Assembly: GCF_000223985.1 (NCBI RefSeq)
Contig: NZ_AFWV01000020.1
Location: 23,168 to 87,167, forward strand
Direction of reading: 5' to 3'
Origin: Thiocapsa marina 5811
GTDB lineage: Bacteria > Pseudomonadota > Gammaproteobacteria > Chromatiales > Chromatiaceae
DNA length: 64,000 nucleotides
Every line of letters starts with the position of its first letter. Position 1 is the first letter of the stretch. The notes beneath the pieces were generated by a model that worked only from the letters and a program-made list of their open reading frames with translations, was not told where the DNA came from and ran no database searches. The translations under genes were made by a program, and so were the position numbers. Shown here in pieces: positions 52,936 through 62,051 of the stretch.

Positions 52936-53439
52936 ATGAAGAAACCCCAGCTGTCACTCCCCCTGGAACCCGACCACATGCGCCGGGCCGACTTGCCGCA
53001 AAGCGATCGGGAGCTGGTGGCGAACGCCATCCGCTGCCTGGAGCAGAAATACCTGGTCAAGCAGGACTGCCTGACCAACCCGGAGGCCACGCGCAACTTC
53101 CTCAAGCTGCGGCTCTACGGCCTGCACTACGAGGTGTTCGCCTGCCTGTATCTGGACAACCGTCACCGCGTCATCCGCTACGAGGAGCTGTTCCGCGGCA
53201 CCATCGACGGGGCCAGCGTGCATCCCAGAGAGGTCCTGCGCAAGGTGGTGGAGACCGGTGCGGCGGCGGTCATCTTCGCCCACAACCACCCCTCGGGCGT
53301 TCCCGAGCCCTCGCAGGCCGATCTGCGCCTCACCCAGCGCCTGCGCGAAGGTCTGTCGCTGTTCGACGTGCGGGTGATCGATCACATGATCGTCGGCGAC
53401 GGCGAGGCCGTCTCCATGGCCGAGCGCGGCGTGCTCTGA
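52936..53439 (+). CDS. radC: RadC-like JAB/MPN-domain protein
   Basis: 167 residues. The JAMM metal site is complete: Glu in [13 protein letters not shown] and [16 protein letters not shown]. Plasmid and ICE RadC-like proteins (YsaA/YkfG type) have this short form without the helix-hairpin-helix. The molecular role is unresolved; they accompany recombination genes in SXT-type elements. The start is marked by GGAG within a leader hairpin. Confidence 0.9.
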   Translation: MKKPQLSLPLEPDHMRRADLPQSDRELVANAIRCLEQKYLVKQDCLTNPEATRNFLKLRLYGLHYEVFACLYLDNRHRVIRYEELFRGTIDGASVHPREVLRKVVETGAAAVIFAHNHPSGVPEPSQADLRLTQRLREGLSLFDVRVIDHMIVGDGEAVSMAERGVL

Positions 53440-53469
53440 CGGTCGATCGACCATCGCAAAGAACCCCAT

Positions 53470-53539
53470 CCACTCAACCCCGCGGGGCCGATCTCCCCGT
53501 CGGGGAGGTGTGCCCCGCCCGACCTCGGAGACACACCGC
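53470..53539 (+). promoter_or_regulatory. Structured leader 8 (primase)
   Basis: Hairpin 1 GGGG (53484-53487)/CCCC (53495-53498); hairpin 2 GGGG (53502-53505)/CCCC (53513-53516). Loop GGTGTG (53507-53512) complements CACACC (53532-53537) between the ribosome binding site and the ATG, the same pseudoknot-type pairing as leader 5. Confidence 0.65.
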
Positions 53540-54598
53540 ATGAACCACTCGAGACGACGGATGACCATCGACGCACGCACCGTCCGCGAACGGGCCCGCG
53601 GAGGCTGGATCGGCATCCTCGGTCGGCTCGCGCCGACCCTGGAGCCTGCACTGGCCCGACCGGGTCGACACGTGCCCTGCCCGGTCCACGGCGGATCGGA
53701 CGGGTTCCGGGTCTTCCGCGATGTCGCGGAAACCGGCGGTGGGATCTGCAACAGCTGCGGCCCCCGGCGCGACGGCTTCGCGTTGCTGATGTGGGCCAAC
53801 GCTTGGGGCTTTCGCGAGACCCTGGAGGCGGTCGCTCAAGATCTTGGGCTCGACACGGGACACCCGCGGACCATCGCGGCGCGACCGAGACCGGTCGTCG
53901 TCTCTCCGCCCGTCAACGATGCCGGAAACGACGCCGTCACGGCCGCGGCCGCCCTTCGGCGCGTCTGGTTCGAGACCCTGGACCCGGACGACCGACGGGC
54001 ACTCCCGCTGCGGCGGTACCTGTACCGGCGCGGAATCGATGCCGAACTCGACCCGCGGGTGCTCCGGTTTCATCCGGGGCTCGCCTACTACGACGGCACG
54101 ACGCGCATCGCGACCTTCCCGGCGCTCGTGGCCAAGGTGTCGGATGCCGAGGGTCGGTCGGTGTCGCTGCACCGGATCTACCTCGATCGCGCGGGACACA
54201 AGGCCCCGGTCGCGCACCCGAAGAAGATGATGCCGCCGATCGGCACGCTCTGCGGGGGAGCCGTGCGGCTCTACCCGGCCGGCGCGACACTGGGGATCAC
54301 CGAAGGCATCGAGACCGCGCTGGTGATCCGCCAGCGCACCGCGATGCCGGTCTGGGCCGGGATCTCCGCGACCCTGCTGCAGCGATTCGTGCCGCCGCCG
54401 GGGGTCGAGCTGGTCGTGATCTGGGCCGATCTGGATCGCTCGGGGACCGGAGAGCAGGCCGCCCTCGCACTGCGCGAGCGACTTGTCTCCCGAGGCATCC
54501 GGGCAGCGCTGCATCTACCGAAGGGGCCGATCCCGGAGGGCAGCAAAAGCCTCGACTGGTGCGACCTGTGGCGGCTGGATCTACCAGCCGCGGCCTGA
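53540..54598 (+). CDS. Zinc-finger/Toprim primase-like protein
   Basis: 352 residues. An N-terminal zinc motif (VPCPVHGGSDGF then ICNSCG) and a C-terminal Toprim domain (LGITEGIETALVIRQRT and VVIWADLDRSGTGEQAA) give the plan of element-encoded primases/Toprim_3 proteins. It likely makes primers for the element's DNA after transfer or during rolling replication. Last gene of the module; a terminator follows at about 70 bases. Confidence 0.88.
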   Translation: MNHSRRRMTIDARTVRERARGGWIGILGRLAPTLEPALARPGRHVPCPVHGGSDGFRVFRDVAETGGGICNSCGPRRDGFALLMWANAWGFRETLEAVAQDLGLDTGHPRTIAARPRPVVVSPPVNDAGNDAVTAAAALRRVWFETLDPDDRRALPLRRYLYRRGIDAELDPRVLRFHPGLAYYDGTTRIATFPALVAKVSDAEGRSVSLHRIYLDRAGHKAPVAHPKKMMPPIGTLCGGAVRLYPAGATLGITEGIETALVIRQRTAMPVWAGISATLLQRFVPPPGVELVVIWADLDRSGTGEQAALALRERLVSRGIRAALHLPKGPIPEGSKSLDWCDLWRLDLPAAA

Positions 54599-54668
54599 CC
54601 GAACGGTGAGCTCGTCGGCCCGCACCCGCACGGGTGCACGGTCGGCGAGCTCGCCCGTCAACCCAAGC

Positions 54669-54704
54669 AAACCCGCCGGGGCGAAAGCGCCGGTGGGTTT
54701 TTTG
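54669..54704 (+). terminator. Rho-independent terminator with GAAA tetraloop
   Basis: AAACCCGCCGG pairs with CCGGTGGGTTT, with one mismatch below an inner GC-GAAA-GC loop, followed by a T-run. It closes the bet-to-primase module. Confidence 0.85.
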
Positions 54705-54763
54705 TTGCGGCATCGAGCGGCGCGCGATACTGAACCCCTTTGGCGACTCACCGACGATGCCCG

Positions 54764-55024
54764 ATGCGCGAGACGACAATGCTTGATTGGTTCGACGCCG
54801 GCAGTCGCGTCCTCGAAGGCGGTCGGACGCCCGAACTGTTCCCCCCGCTCGACGACGCGCAGGCCCAGCGCGTATGGCTCGCCGGGTTCGCGGGCGCCTG
54901 GGCGGAAGGCGGCAGCGACGAGGCCGCCGAGGATGCCCTGGTCGCGGCACTGGGGGGACGCCCTACCCTGCTGAGACAGCTTTGGGAGCTGGGTCCGGGC
55001 AAGATCGCGCGGCGCTGGTCCTGA
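54764..55024 (+). CDS. Small protein of unknown function
   Basis: 86 residues (or 81 from the ATG at 54779). Sequence is acidic and helical: MLDWFDAGSRVLEGGRTPEL, DDAQAQRVWLAGFAGAWAEG. It may belong to the small ICE proteins with an 'AxxxWLxGFxxAW' motif similar to Rmf/CrpP-like peptides. No strong ribosome binding site. Convergent with the DUF6868 gene. Confidence 0.55.
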   Translation: MRETTMLDWFDAGSRVLEGGRTPELFPPLDDAQAQRVWLAGFAGAWAEGGSDEAAEDALVAALGGRPTLLRQLWELGPGKIARRWS

Positions 55025-55066
55025 TCCTGCGGTACCCACGCGGCGTCGCCGGTCATGGCCGGAGCG

Positions 55067-55309
55067 TCAGTCCGATAGGTGGAGTGCGAGAAGCGGCGCC
55101 AGGTTCAACAGCAGGATGGCCAGCTTGTAGGCGGCCATGCCCGCATAGTGAATCGCGTCGAAGGTGTCGACCGAGAGCCTGAACCATCGTCTGTGCAGGC
55201 GATACATCCAGTCGTGAGCAAAGGCGAAGACCCCGAACCAGAGAAGCAGAAATCCGTAGTTGATGCCGACACACCAGAGCAGGACATCCGTGATGCTTGT
55301 CGTCGTCAT
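55067..55309 (-). CDS. DUF6868-like small membrane protein
   Basis: 80 residues with two membrane helices: LLWCVGINYGFLLLWFGVFA and AAYKLAILLLNLAPLLALHL, separated by HDWMYRLHRRWFRLSVDTFD. This matches a widespread small family of unknown role (DUF6868). It stands alone between the primase module and the DISARM genes. Confidence 0.75.
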   Translation of the reverse strand: MTTTSITDVLLWCVGINYGFLLLWFGVFAFAHDWMYRLHRRWFRLSVDTFDAIHYAGMAAYKLAILLLNLAPLLALHLSD

Positions 55310-55510
55310 ACCTCACCCCCTCATAGCGGCTGATCGCAACAGCTCCGGCGAGCCGGCAGGGTCTACCACAAGTCATCCAGAGCCGACCGATGGTGCGGCT
55401 TCACGGTGATCTTGAAATTTTCCCTTCTCAGTCGGCGCCTTGCAGATCAGAACAAGTTTCGTTATGAAACATGAACCAGACCTGTTTGAAATCGATCGCC
55501 TCACGCGAAA

Positions 55511-56305
55511 TCAGCGCAGCTCGACAAGCTGACCAGAGCGGACGAGCGCGAGGATGTGCTCGGTCAGGGGACCGCGCAGCCGATCACTCCCGATCATCAC
55601 GCCGATCTCGAGGTTGCGGTTGAAGGCGTCGTCCGTCAGGTTCGCGCTGGAGATGAGCGCCATGTCATCGACGATAGCCACCTTGGCGTGCAGCTTTCCC
55701 GGGCGTCCGGCCTGATTGCGTTCACGCTTGTCGAGGGGCCAGTGATACACCCTTGTCGCGGCAACCAAGGCCGTGGGAAACGCCTTCAAGGCATCGAAAC
55801 TCAACTGCCCTTCCGATGAGCGCTCAAATTCCAGGATGAGCTTCACCTGCACTCCGCGGCTGACGGCCTTCAACAAGGCATCGGCAAGGCGGTTGATCTT
55901 CGCCGCGGCGAAGGTCACCAGCAGGATGTCGCGCTTGGCGTCGCCGATCAGGTCGTAAAGGGCTTGGTCAATCCGTCGTGCAGGGATCTGATTGGCAGGC
56001 GTTGGGCCGGACCAGAGAAGCTCGATCTCCTCCTCGCCCCGCCAGCGGCGATAGGCGGTGAATGTCGTCCGGAGAGACCAGCTCAGCGCTTCCCAAGACA
56101 TCTGCGTCGAAGCCAGATCGAGGACCCGGTCCATGCGGTAGGCGAGATCCGCGTTATGGGTTCCCGGCAGTCGCTGCCGCACAAGGTCCAGGGTCGCCGA
56201 AGCCGGCAACGCACGAAGCGTTTCGCACGTCGCGGTCAGCCACCCATCTGGCGCCTTTCGCACCAAGTTTTCGACGGCAGTGCAGAAGTCGTCGGACATG
56301 GCCAT
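55511..56305 (-). CDS. drmC: DISARM protein DrmC (phospholipase D-like)
   Basis: 264 residues with one HKD motif, GKLHAKVAIVDDMALISSAN, plus the upstream ILLVTFAAAKINRLADALL. Phospholipase-D folds act as nucleases or phosphodiesterases; DrmC is the optional third core gene of DISARM. The ATG overlaps the drmB stop by one base (TGATG), so translation is coupled. Confidence 0.88.
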   Translation of the reverse strand: MAMSDDFCTAVENLVRKAPDGWLTATCETLRALPASATLDLVRQRLPGTHNADLAYRMDRVLDLASTQMSWEALSWSLRTTFTAYRRWRGEEEIELLWSGPTPANQIPARRIDQALYDLIGDAKRDILLVTFAAAKINRLADALLKAVSRGVQVKLILEFERSSEGQLSFDALKAFPTALVAATRVYHWPLDKRERNQAGRPGKLHAKVAIVDDMALISSANLTDDAFNRNLEIGVMIGSDRLRGPLTEHILALVRSGQLVELR

Positions 56306-58151
56306 CAATCGAAGAACGCCGTTCCGCGTGCCGAGAAGGTGTTCACGAGGACCGAGCGATCCAGGTACCGGTTGCCGCGCTCGCAGGAGGTCTCCGGGGC
56401 GAACTGACAGGCATGGCAGCAGGCGCCCTGGATGCCCCGACCCAGCGTGTCCGGGCGGTGGTCGGCGCAGAGCGGGTCGGACGCGCACAGCCGCATGCTT
56501 TCCAGAGCCTGTTGCAGGTGGCGGCCAAGCGTCAGCGGGTCACCGAGCTCGACCAGGCCACCGAGGGTGCCTTCGCTGTCGGGGGCGGCGGTGTAGAGCA
56601 GGATGCCGGCCATGGGGCCGCCGTCCTCGTTCGGTTGGCGGGAATAAAGACGTTCACGGATGCTCGCCGCGCTGTAGCCGCAATCCAGCACGATCTGGCG
56701 CATTAGGGCGTGGGCCAGCGAGTGCAGCAACACCAGCCGGATGCCGGGAAAACCCTCTTCCGGCGGCTTGAGCCGTCTCAGCGTGCGCCATGCCTTATGC
56801 GAGTCGAGAAACTCCTTCCGGAGCTGCTGCACGGCGGTCTTCGCCTGCCAGGCTTGGATCACATCCTCGCGGACCCGCAGGAAGATCCCCTCGCCGCGCA
56901 CCTCCGATCCCGGCAGCCAGGTCGGACTGGCGCGACACAATCGGGTCAGGCGACCGTCCTCCAGGAGCGTGGCCTCGGCAAAATCGGCGTTGGATTCGAT
57001 GCGTGTAAACCCGAGCAACGCCCGCACTTCCCGGATGCGCTCCACCAGCACCGTGTCCTCGAAAAAGGACTCGAAACCCTGCGGGGGCGCGACCCGCTTG
57101 AGCTTGAAGTCACGGCCCTCGGCCGCGTTGTCCGGAGCGGCGAAGACCTGCCATTCGGGTAATTTGAGATCCTCCGGTGGCGGCTTGCCGTGCTGCGCAC
57201 CGGCGCGCCGCGCCTCGATCGCGGTCCAGATGGCGTTGTCGTCGAACTGCGTGAACAATGGAATCAGTGCTTGGAATTTCTGAAGCTTCTTGCGCAGCAG
57301 ACGGACTTCATCCCGGTCCTCCGTGTCCTTCAACTCGGACCATTGCTCCTCGATCAGCTTGCCGAGCGTATCCGTCGCACTGGGAATCGACAGCGCCGAC
57401 AGCGCAGTCGGAAACCAACTGTTGGAGGCCCCCAGCAAAATCGCCTTCGCCGTCTCCTCGCAGGCGGGCTCGACCAAACGCAGGTGCGGGTGATGCCCGG
57501 GGCAGGCGAAGCCCTCATTCGGATCCAGATCGAAGGCATCGGACATGCGGCGCTCGGCCCCGCAGCTCTCGCACTTGACGATGATGTCCGAGGCATCGCC
57601 GGAGACTCCGAACTCACGCAGGGTCATGGTCGCCGGCCGGCAAGGGATTTTGCCTTGATGCACGAAATCGAGCCAGGGGAAGTCCGTCAAGTGCCCCTCG
57701 CGACAGGCCAGCAGAAGCGGACCGGCAAGACCGAGGGCGCCCGACTGCCGACGCTCTTCAGACAGCCCTGATGGACGTATTCCGTGCGATCCGGTCGATA
57801 GGGATCCTGGATCAACTTGAACACCCCGGACTCGACCGTCGCCAGGGTATTGCAGAGCGGGCAGCGCATCCAGCGCGGGAAGGGCGCCACCGGCACCCCG
57901 ACGGCGGGTGCCGCGGGGTCCTGGTCCATGCTGTCCAGCTTGATCGGCGGCAGGTACAGCCGGCCCATCTGGGCGCCGAGTCGCTTCTGCACCGCGGCCA
58001 CCAAACGGTCTTCCTCGATCTCCTTGCAGTAGCGGATATCCCAATCGTCGAGACCCAGCACGATCACCGACAGATTCGGCAGGTCGACCAAGGCACCGAC
58101 GCCGAAGGTAAAGATCAACTGGCTGGGGCGCAGCTCGCCAAGCTCATTCAT
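56305..58151 (-). pseudogene. drmB: DISARM protein DrmB (DUF1998), interrupted by a one-base frameshift
   Basis: The beginning is in one frame (MNELGELRPSQLIFTFGVGA, WMRCPLCNTLATVESGVFKL, RTEYVHQGCLKS to VLPVRF) and the rest in another (LLACREGHLTDFPWLDFVHQ, CESCGAERRM, LVLLHSLAHALMRQIVLD, CCHACQFAPETSCERGNRYL). The switch is at about 57714, where one G on the plus strand seems to be missing between CAGCA and AAGCGG; restoring it would give an uninterrupted protein of about 615 residues. DrmB partners the DrmA helicase. The frameshift may be real, or a sequencing error. The ATG at 58151 overlaps the drmA end by 8 bases. Confidence 0.85.
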
Positions 58152-61100
58152 CCGTCGTTCCTCGCTCGACCCGCAGTCCGGTGGAGCACTGGTCCAAGAC
58201 CAGATCGACGGTCCCTTCCACGTCACGCAGCGAGTTCAGGCAGGTGAACAGCCCCCAATCCTGCTCGCCGGGATACTCCAGCAACCCGACCGTGGCACCT
58301 CCCTTGGACTTGTACGCCAACTGATGGTCCTCCTGGTTGTGCACCCGGCTCAGCCAGACGTCCCGGCGACGGTCCAGCATGTCTTTGATGCGGGTCGCGA
58401 CCGCAGGATCATGTGTCGCCTTTCCCCCGCGCTCGCTCAGCAGGTCGAAAACCTCTGTCCAGACCCCGTCGGTGTCGGCGACTTCACCGGCCTTCAGGTT
58501 CGCGTTCAGGTGGGCGTCCAGCAGGCGCATCAAGCCGACCATCACCCCCGAGAGGCCGCGGTCGAGCGCACGCGCGGAGAACGGGGTCACCGACAGCGCC
58601 TCGACATGCTTGTAGAAGGTCTCGTGGTAATGCTCGAAGCGCTCGTAGTGGGAGAGATCCCGCGGACGTGCCCAGTTGAAGAGGGTGCAGACCAGGCCGG
58701 GGCCCTCCGCCGAACGGCCGACGCGGCTGGTGGCCTGGATATACTCCGAGGTGTTCTTGGGCTGCCCCGCGACCACCATCAGTCCGAGCCGGTCGATGTC
58801 CACGCCGACCGAGATCATGTTGGTCGCCAGGATCACGTCGTAGGGCACGGCCGAGGTGACCGGCTGGCCCGCTTTGCGGTCCACCATCCGTTGGGCCTCC
58901 AGCTCCTTGTCGAAAACCGCCTCCAACCGCTCCAGGATCCTCGGGATGTCGGTCCCGGACTTACGCGAGGTCAGCTCCTCCAGGGCGCGCACGCGGCGCT
59001 TGGCCAAGCCGCGTTGATCGACGTCGCGCAGGCGCGCCCGGATATCGTCCTCCACCAGGCGACGCGTTCCGGCAAGCTCGCGGATCGAGTTGAAGTAGCC
59101 CGCCAGCGTCATCCAAGGGTCGGCCAGCCGATCGTACTTGTCGTAGAGCACTTGGGCCGCAGCCATGTGGGCGACGTAACCGCGGATCATAGCCACCGGA
59201 TAGCGGCGGCCGAAGGCGCTGATGCCGAGATAGCGCCGCCCCGGGGACGCCGGTCCGACCGGGCGTTGGATGGCAAAGAAACTGTCGCGAATCCCGGTGC
59301 CCTGGGGCGGAAACACTTCCAGCTTGCGCACGAAGAGCTTTTGCACCTGGTCGGGCGCGCGGCGAATGGTCGCGGTGGAGGCGACCACTTTGGGGCGCAC
59401 CGGCTTGCCGTCGACAACCCAGCTACAGAGTGCGTCCACCGCGGACTCGTAAAGACCGACCATCGAGCCCAGCGGGCCGCTGATCAGATGCAGCTCGTCC
59501 TGGATGATCAGGTCGGGCGGACGCAGAAATCCGTGAGGGCGGTTCTTCGCCGCCGGCAAACCATGACGGGCCGGGTGAGATTGCCCGTCCTGGACCTCCG
59601 GCGACAGGAAGCCGTGCCGGTCGCACACCTCCGTGACCTTGCCGAAGAGCATCTGGGTTTCGCCCTTCCAGGGCATCTGCGCGAACTTGTCGACCGTGGC
59701 GATCAGCAGGGCCGGCGGTCGGCGGTAGATCTCCTCGTCAACCACCATCACCGGCAGCCCCTCCTTAGGCGCCTTGGCTTCGCTGAAGTCGCAGCGCCCC
59801 AGGTTGTCGCCGCAGTAGGTGACACAGCGGCCGATGTCGCTCGGCGCCTCGTAGACGCGCAGGTGCTGCTCGCGGATCTCGCTGCCGCACCAGGGACAGG
59901 AGGTGATTTGACGCGGGCTCCCGGTAGCCGATGGCCGACCGCCCACACTGCGTTGGCGTAGGGCATTGGCGGCCGCGCTCAAGGTATTGGGTGTCGTTTT
60001 GCTCCCGACCCAGAGCCCAAGGCGAAACGGCTCTTCGCCCCACCTGGGCACATCGTCGCGACGGATGGTCTCGCAGGCGCACATCAAGGCAGCGGCACGC
60101 TGAAACTGCTGGAGCGTCAGCAGCCGCAGGGTATAGCGCATCAACACGGCGATTCCGACGTCCCCGCGGCGCCCTTCGACTTCCCCCTGGAGTCGGCGCA
60201 GGGCGAGGATGTAGGCGGTCAGGCCCAGATAGGCTTCGGTCTTGCCGCCGCCCGTGGCGAACCAGAGCAGGTCGGCCACCGCGTCGGTCTCGTGGCTGCG
60301 ATCCGGGTGATGCAGATCGGTCAGGCTCGGCAGGTTCAGCAGCACGAAGGCCATCTGGAACAGACGCCAGCTCCGGTTCCCGGGGACATCCACCGCGGCG
60401 ACGCCCTCCTCCACCGACATCTCTTTCTTGCGCACCTTGCGTGCAAAGGTCGAATGGATGCGCTGCAGCCACATGGCCCGGTTGGCGAAGCGGAAGGCGT
60501 CCTCGGCGAGAGCATCGGTCTCGATCAGGTCGATGCCGGCCTTGATGCGTTCCAGCGCTCGCCGGCAGCTCGCCGCGGCACGGCGCGCCGCCGCTTCGTG
60601 GCCCGCCAGCTTCTCCTGGGGCAGCGTGAGCTTGGCCTCTTCGATCCTGATCCAGACGCGGTAGGCGGTCTCGATATGGCGCAGGCTCGCGATCAGGCCC
60701 GCCTTGGGCAGCTCTGCCAGCGCCTGCATATCGAGGGTCAGGCCGGAGAGATTCTGATCGTCCGCCACGGAGCGCGGCGTCTGCTGGGGCACCTCGAAGC
60801 GCGGTACCCACTCGGTTTCGACCTGCATCGCCCGTTCCCCGGGAACCTCGCCGGAGGCTTCGGGCAGGGTTGCATGCACCGAGATGCCGTGACCGACGGC
60901 AAACTCGCGCTGATGGCGATAGAGCATCTCCAGGGTCTCGGTCTCCTCCCGTGTCAAGGGGTCCATCAGCGACAGATCCGCTTTGCCGCCCTTGCGCTGG
61001 ACGAAGATCGGTGCCGAGCCGGTTCCACGCACCCGCAGCTTGGGCTGAAACAGCCAGACCGTGTCCTTGGGCTCACCCCGGCGCTGGCGCTCCTCCTGCT

Positions 61101-61653
61101 GGTTCACGAGAAACAGGGTCACGACCCAACCGTCAGGGGTCAGACGCATTCGGCCCTGCAACACGACCGATGGATGATCCGGATGCAGCGGCTCCGGCGT
61201 GATGTTGCCGTCCTGCAACGGTAACGCCAGATGTGGCGGGATCACCGGGTTGCGCTTCCAGACATTGGCGGGGTTGCCGTCGCGATGTTGCTGGGTGGCG
61301 CTCTTGATTCGCAGGTACTGCCCCCAGTCGGCCTCGACCAGGATCTCATCGGCATCGGCCGCCACCACGAAGCTCAAACCCATCGAGGACGGGAAATAGG
61401 CATTGCCCGCCGGCACGCCCGACTCGGGCGCCCCTTCCTCGCCCTCGTCCCCGTCGCTGGCCGCCAGCTCGTCGAGTTCACCGCCGGCGATCTCGCTGGC
61501 TTTCGGTGCCAGCATGCCGACCAGGTAACGCTGATAGACGTGGTCTTCGTACTGATTCAGCTCCTCTTCGGGGCCGCCGGCGGGGCCTAGCAGGTCGCGG
61601 ACGACCATGTCGGTCAGCTCATCGCGCAAGTCCGAGGGTGTGGGTGTGCTCAT
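58144..61653 (-). CDS. drmA: DISARM helicase DrmA
   Basis: 1169 residues, intact. Start MSTPTPSDLRDELTDMVVRD is typical. Walker A-like motif I DLLWFATGGGKTEAYLGL, motif II LIIQDELHLISGPLGSMVGL, motif III VVASTATIRRAPDQV and the C-terminal helicase motifs ILATNMISVGVDIDRLGLMV and YIQATSRVGRS are present. DrmA with DrmB recognises and acts on invading phage DNA in DISARM. It is followed by drmB and drmC in the standard order; the class-defining drmD/drmE and methylase are not in the window. Confidence 0.93.
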   Translation of the reverse strand: MSTPTPSDLRDELTDMVVRDLLGPAGGPEEELNQYEDHVYQRYLVGMLAPKASEIAGGELDELAASDGDEGEEGAPESGVPAGNAYFPSSMGLSFVVAADADEILVEADWGQYLRIKSATQQHRDGNPANVWKRNPVIPPHLALPLQDGNITPEPLHPDHPSVVLQGRMRLTPDGWVVTLFLVNQQEERQRRGEPKDTVWLFQPKLRVRGTGSAPIFVQRKGGKADLSLMDPLTREETETLEMLYRHQREFAVGHGISVHATLPEASGEVPGERAMQVETEWVPRFEVPQQTPRSVADDQNLSGLTLDMQALAELPKAGLIASLRHIETAYRVWIRIEEAKLTLPQEKLAGHEAAARRAAASCRRALERIKAGIDLIETDALAEDAFRFANRAMWLQRIHSTFARKVRKKEMSVEEGVAAVDVPGNRSWRLFQMAFVLLNLPSLTDLHHPDRSHETDAVADLLWFATGGGKTEAYLGLTAYILALRRLQGEVEGRRGDVGIAVLMRYTLRLLTLQQFQRAAALMCACETIRRDDVPRWGEEPFRLGLWVGSKTTPNTLSAAANALRQRSVGGRPSATGSPRQITSCPWCGSEIREQHLRVYEAPSDIGRCVTYCGDNLGRCDFSEAKAPKEGLPVMVVDEEIYRRPPALLIATVDKFAQMPWKGETQMLFGKVTEVCDRHGFLSPEVQDGQSHPARHGLPAAKNRPHGFLRPPDLIIQDELHLISGPLGSMVGLYESAVDALCSWVVDGKPVRPKVVASTATIRRAPDQVQKLFVRKLEVFPPQGTGIRDSFFAIQRPVGPASPGRRYLGISAFGRRYPVAMIRGYVAHMAAAQVLYDKYDRLADPWMTLAGYFNSIRELAGTRRLVEDDIRARLRDVDQRGLAKRRVRALEELTSRKSGTDIPRILERLEAVFDKELEAQRMVDRKAGQPVTSAVPYDVILATNMISVGVDIDRLGLMVVAGQPKNTSEYIQATSRVGRSAEGPGLVCTLFNWARPRDLSHYERFEHYHETFYKHVEALSVTPFSARALDRGLSGVMVGLMRLLDAHLNANLKAGEVADTDGVWTEVFDLLSERGGKATHDPAVATRIKDMLDRRRDVWLSRVHNQEDHQLAYKSKGGATVGLLEYPGEQDWGLFTCLNSLRDVEGTVDLVLDQCSTGLRVERGTTDE

Positions 61654-61775
61654 GGACGTTCCCTGATGATGTGTTGTGGCACCCGTTCGGGCGATCGACG
61701 CACCGCATTCCTTGTATTGAAATTGGCATCGCTCGCGTCCGCTTTCAGGACCATCCGAGCGTAGCGCTCCGCTGC

Positions 61776-62051
61776 TTAGGTTTGCGCAAGCCGGCGTTCA
61801 AACTCCTCGCGGCTGAGCGGGCAATCCACCAGATTGAGAAAATCCGCCTTGTTCAACCGACACTGCCTGGCCATGAGGCCGAGCAGATTATCGGGAATAT
61901 CCCGCATCTTTGGCGTATGGCTCGTCTTGGTGAAAACGGCCGTCTTTTCGCCGTTCAGGTTCCAGTAGATAAAATAATGATGATCGCCCTCCCGCTGCTT
62001 GAAACCCTTGCGTCGCAACCCCTGCTCGATGTCGTCCTTACGCCTCGGCAC
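61776..62051 (-). CDS. HicA-like small protein
   Basis: 91 residues from a GTG with GGAGGA five bases upstream. VPRRKDDIEQGLRRKGFKQR, DHHYFIYWNLNGEKTAVFTK and TSHTPKMRDIPDNLLG have the plan of HicA-type dsRBD-fold toxins (K..L...GF....DH/SH motif), extended by LNKADFLNLVDCPLS. Its start overlaps the end of the 360-residue gene by 14 bases, a typical toxin-antitoxin arrangement, and it lies 122 bases upstream of drmA. Confidence 0.65.
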   Translation of the reverse strand: MPRRKDDIEQGLRRKGFKQREGDHHYFIYWNLNGEKTAVFTKTSHTPKMRDIPDNLLGLMARQCRLNKADFLNLVDCPLSREEFERRLAQT

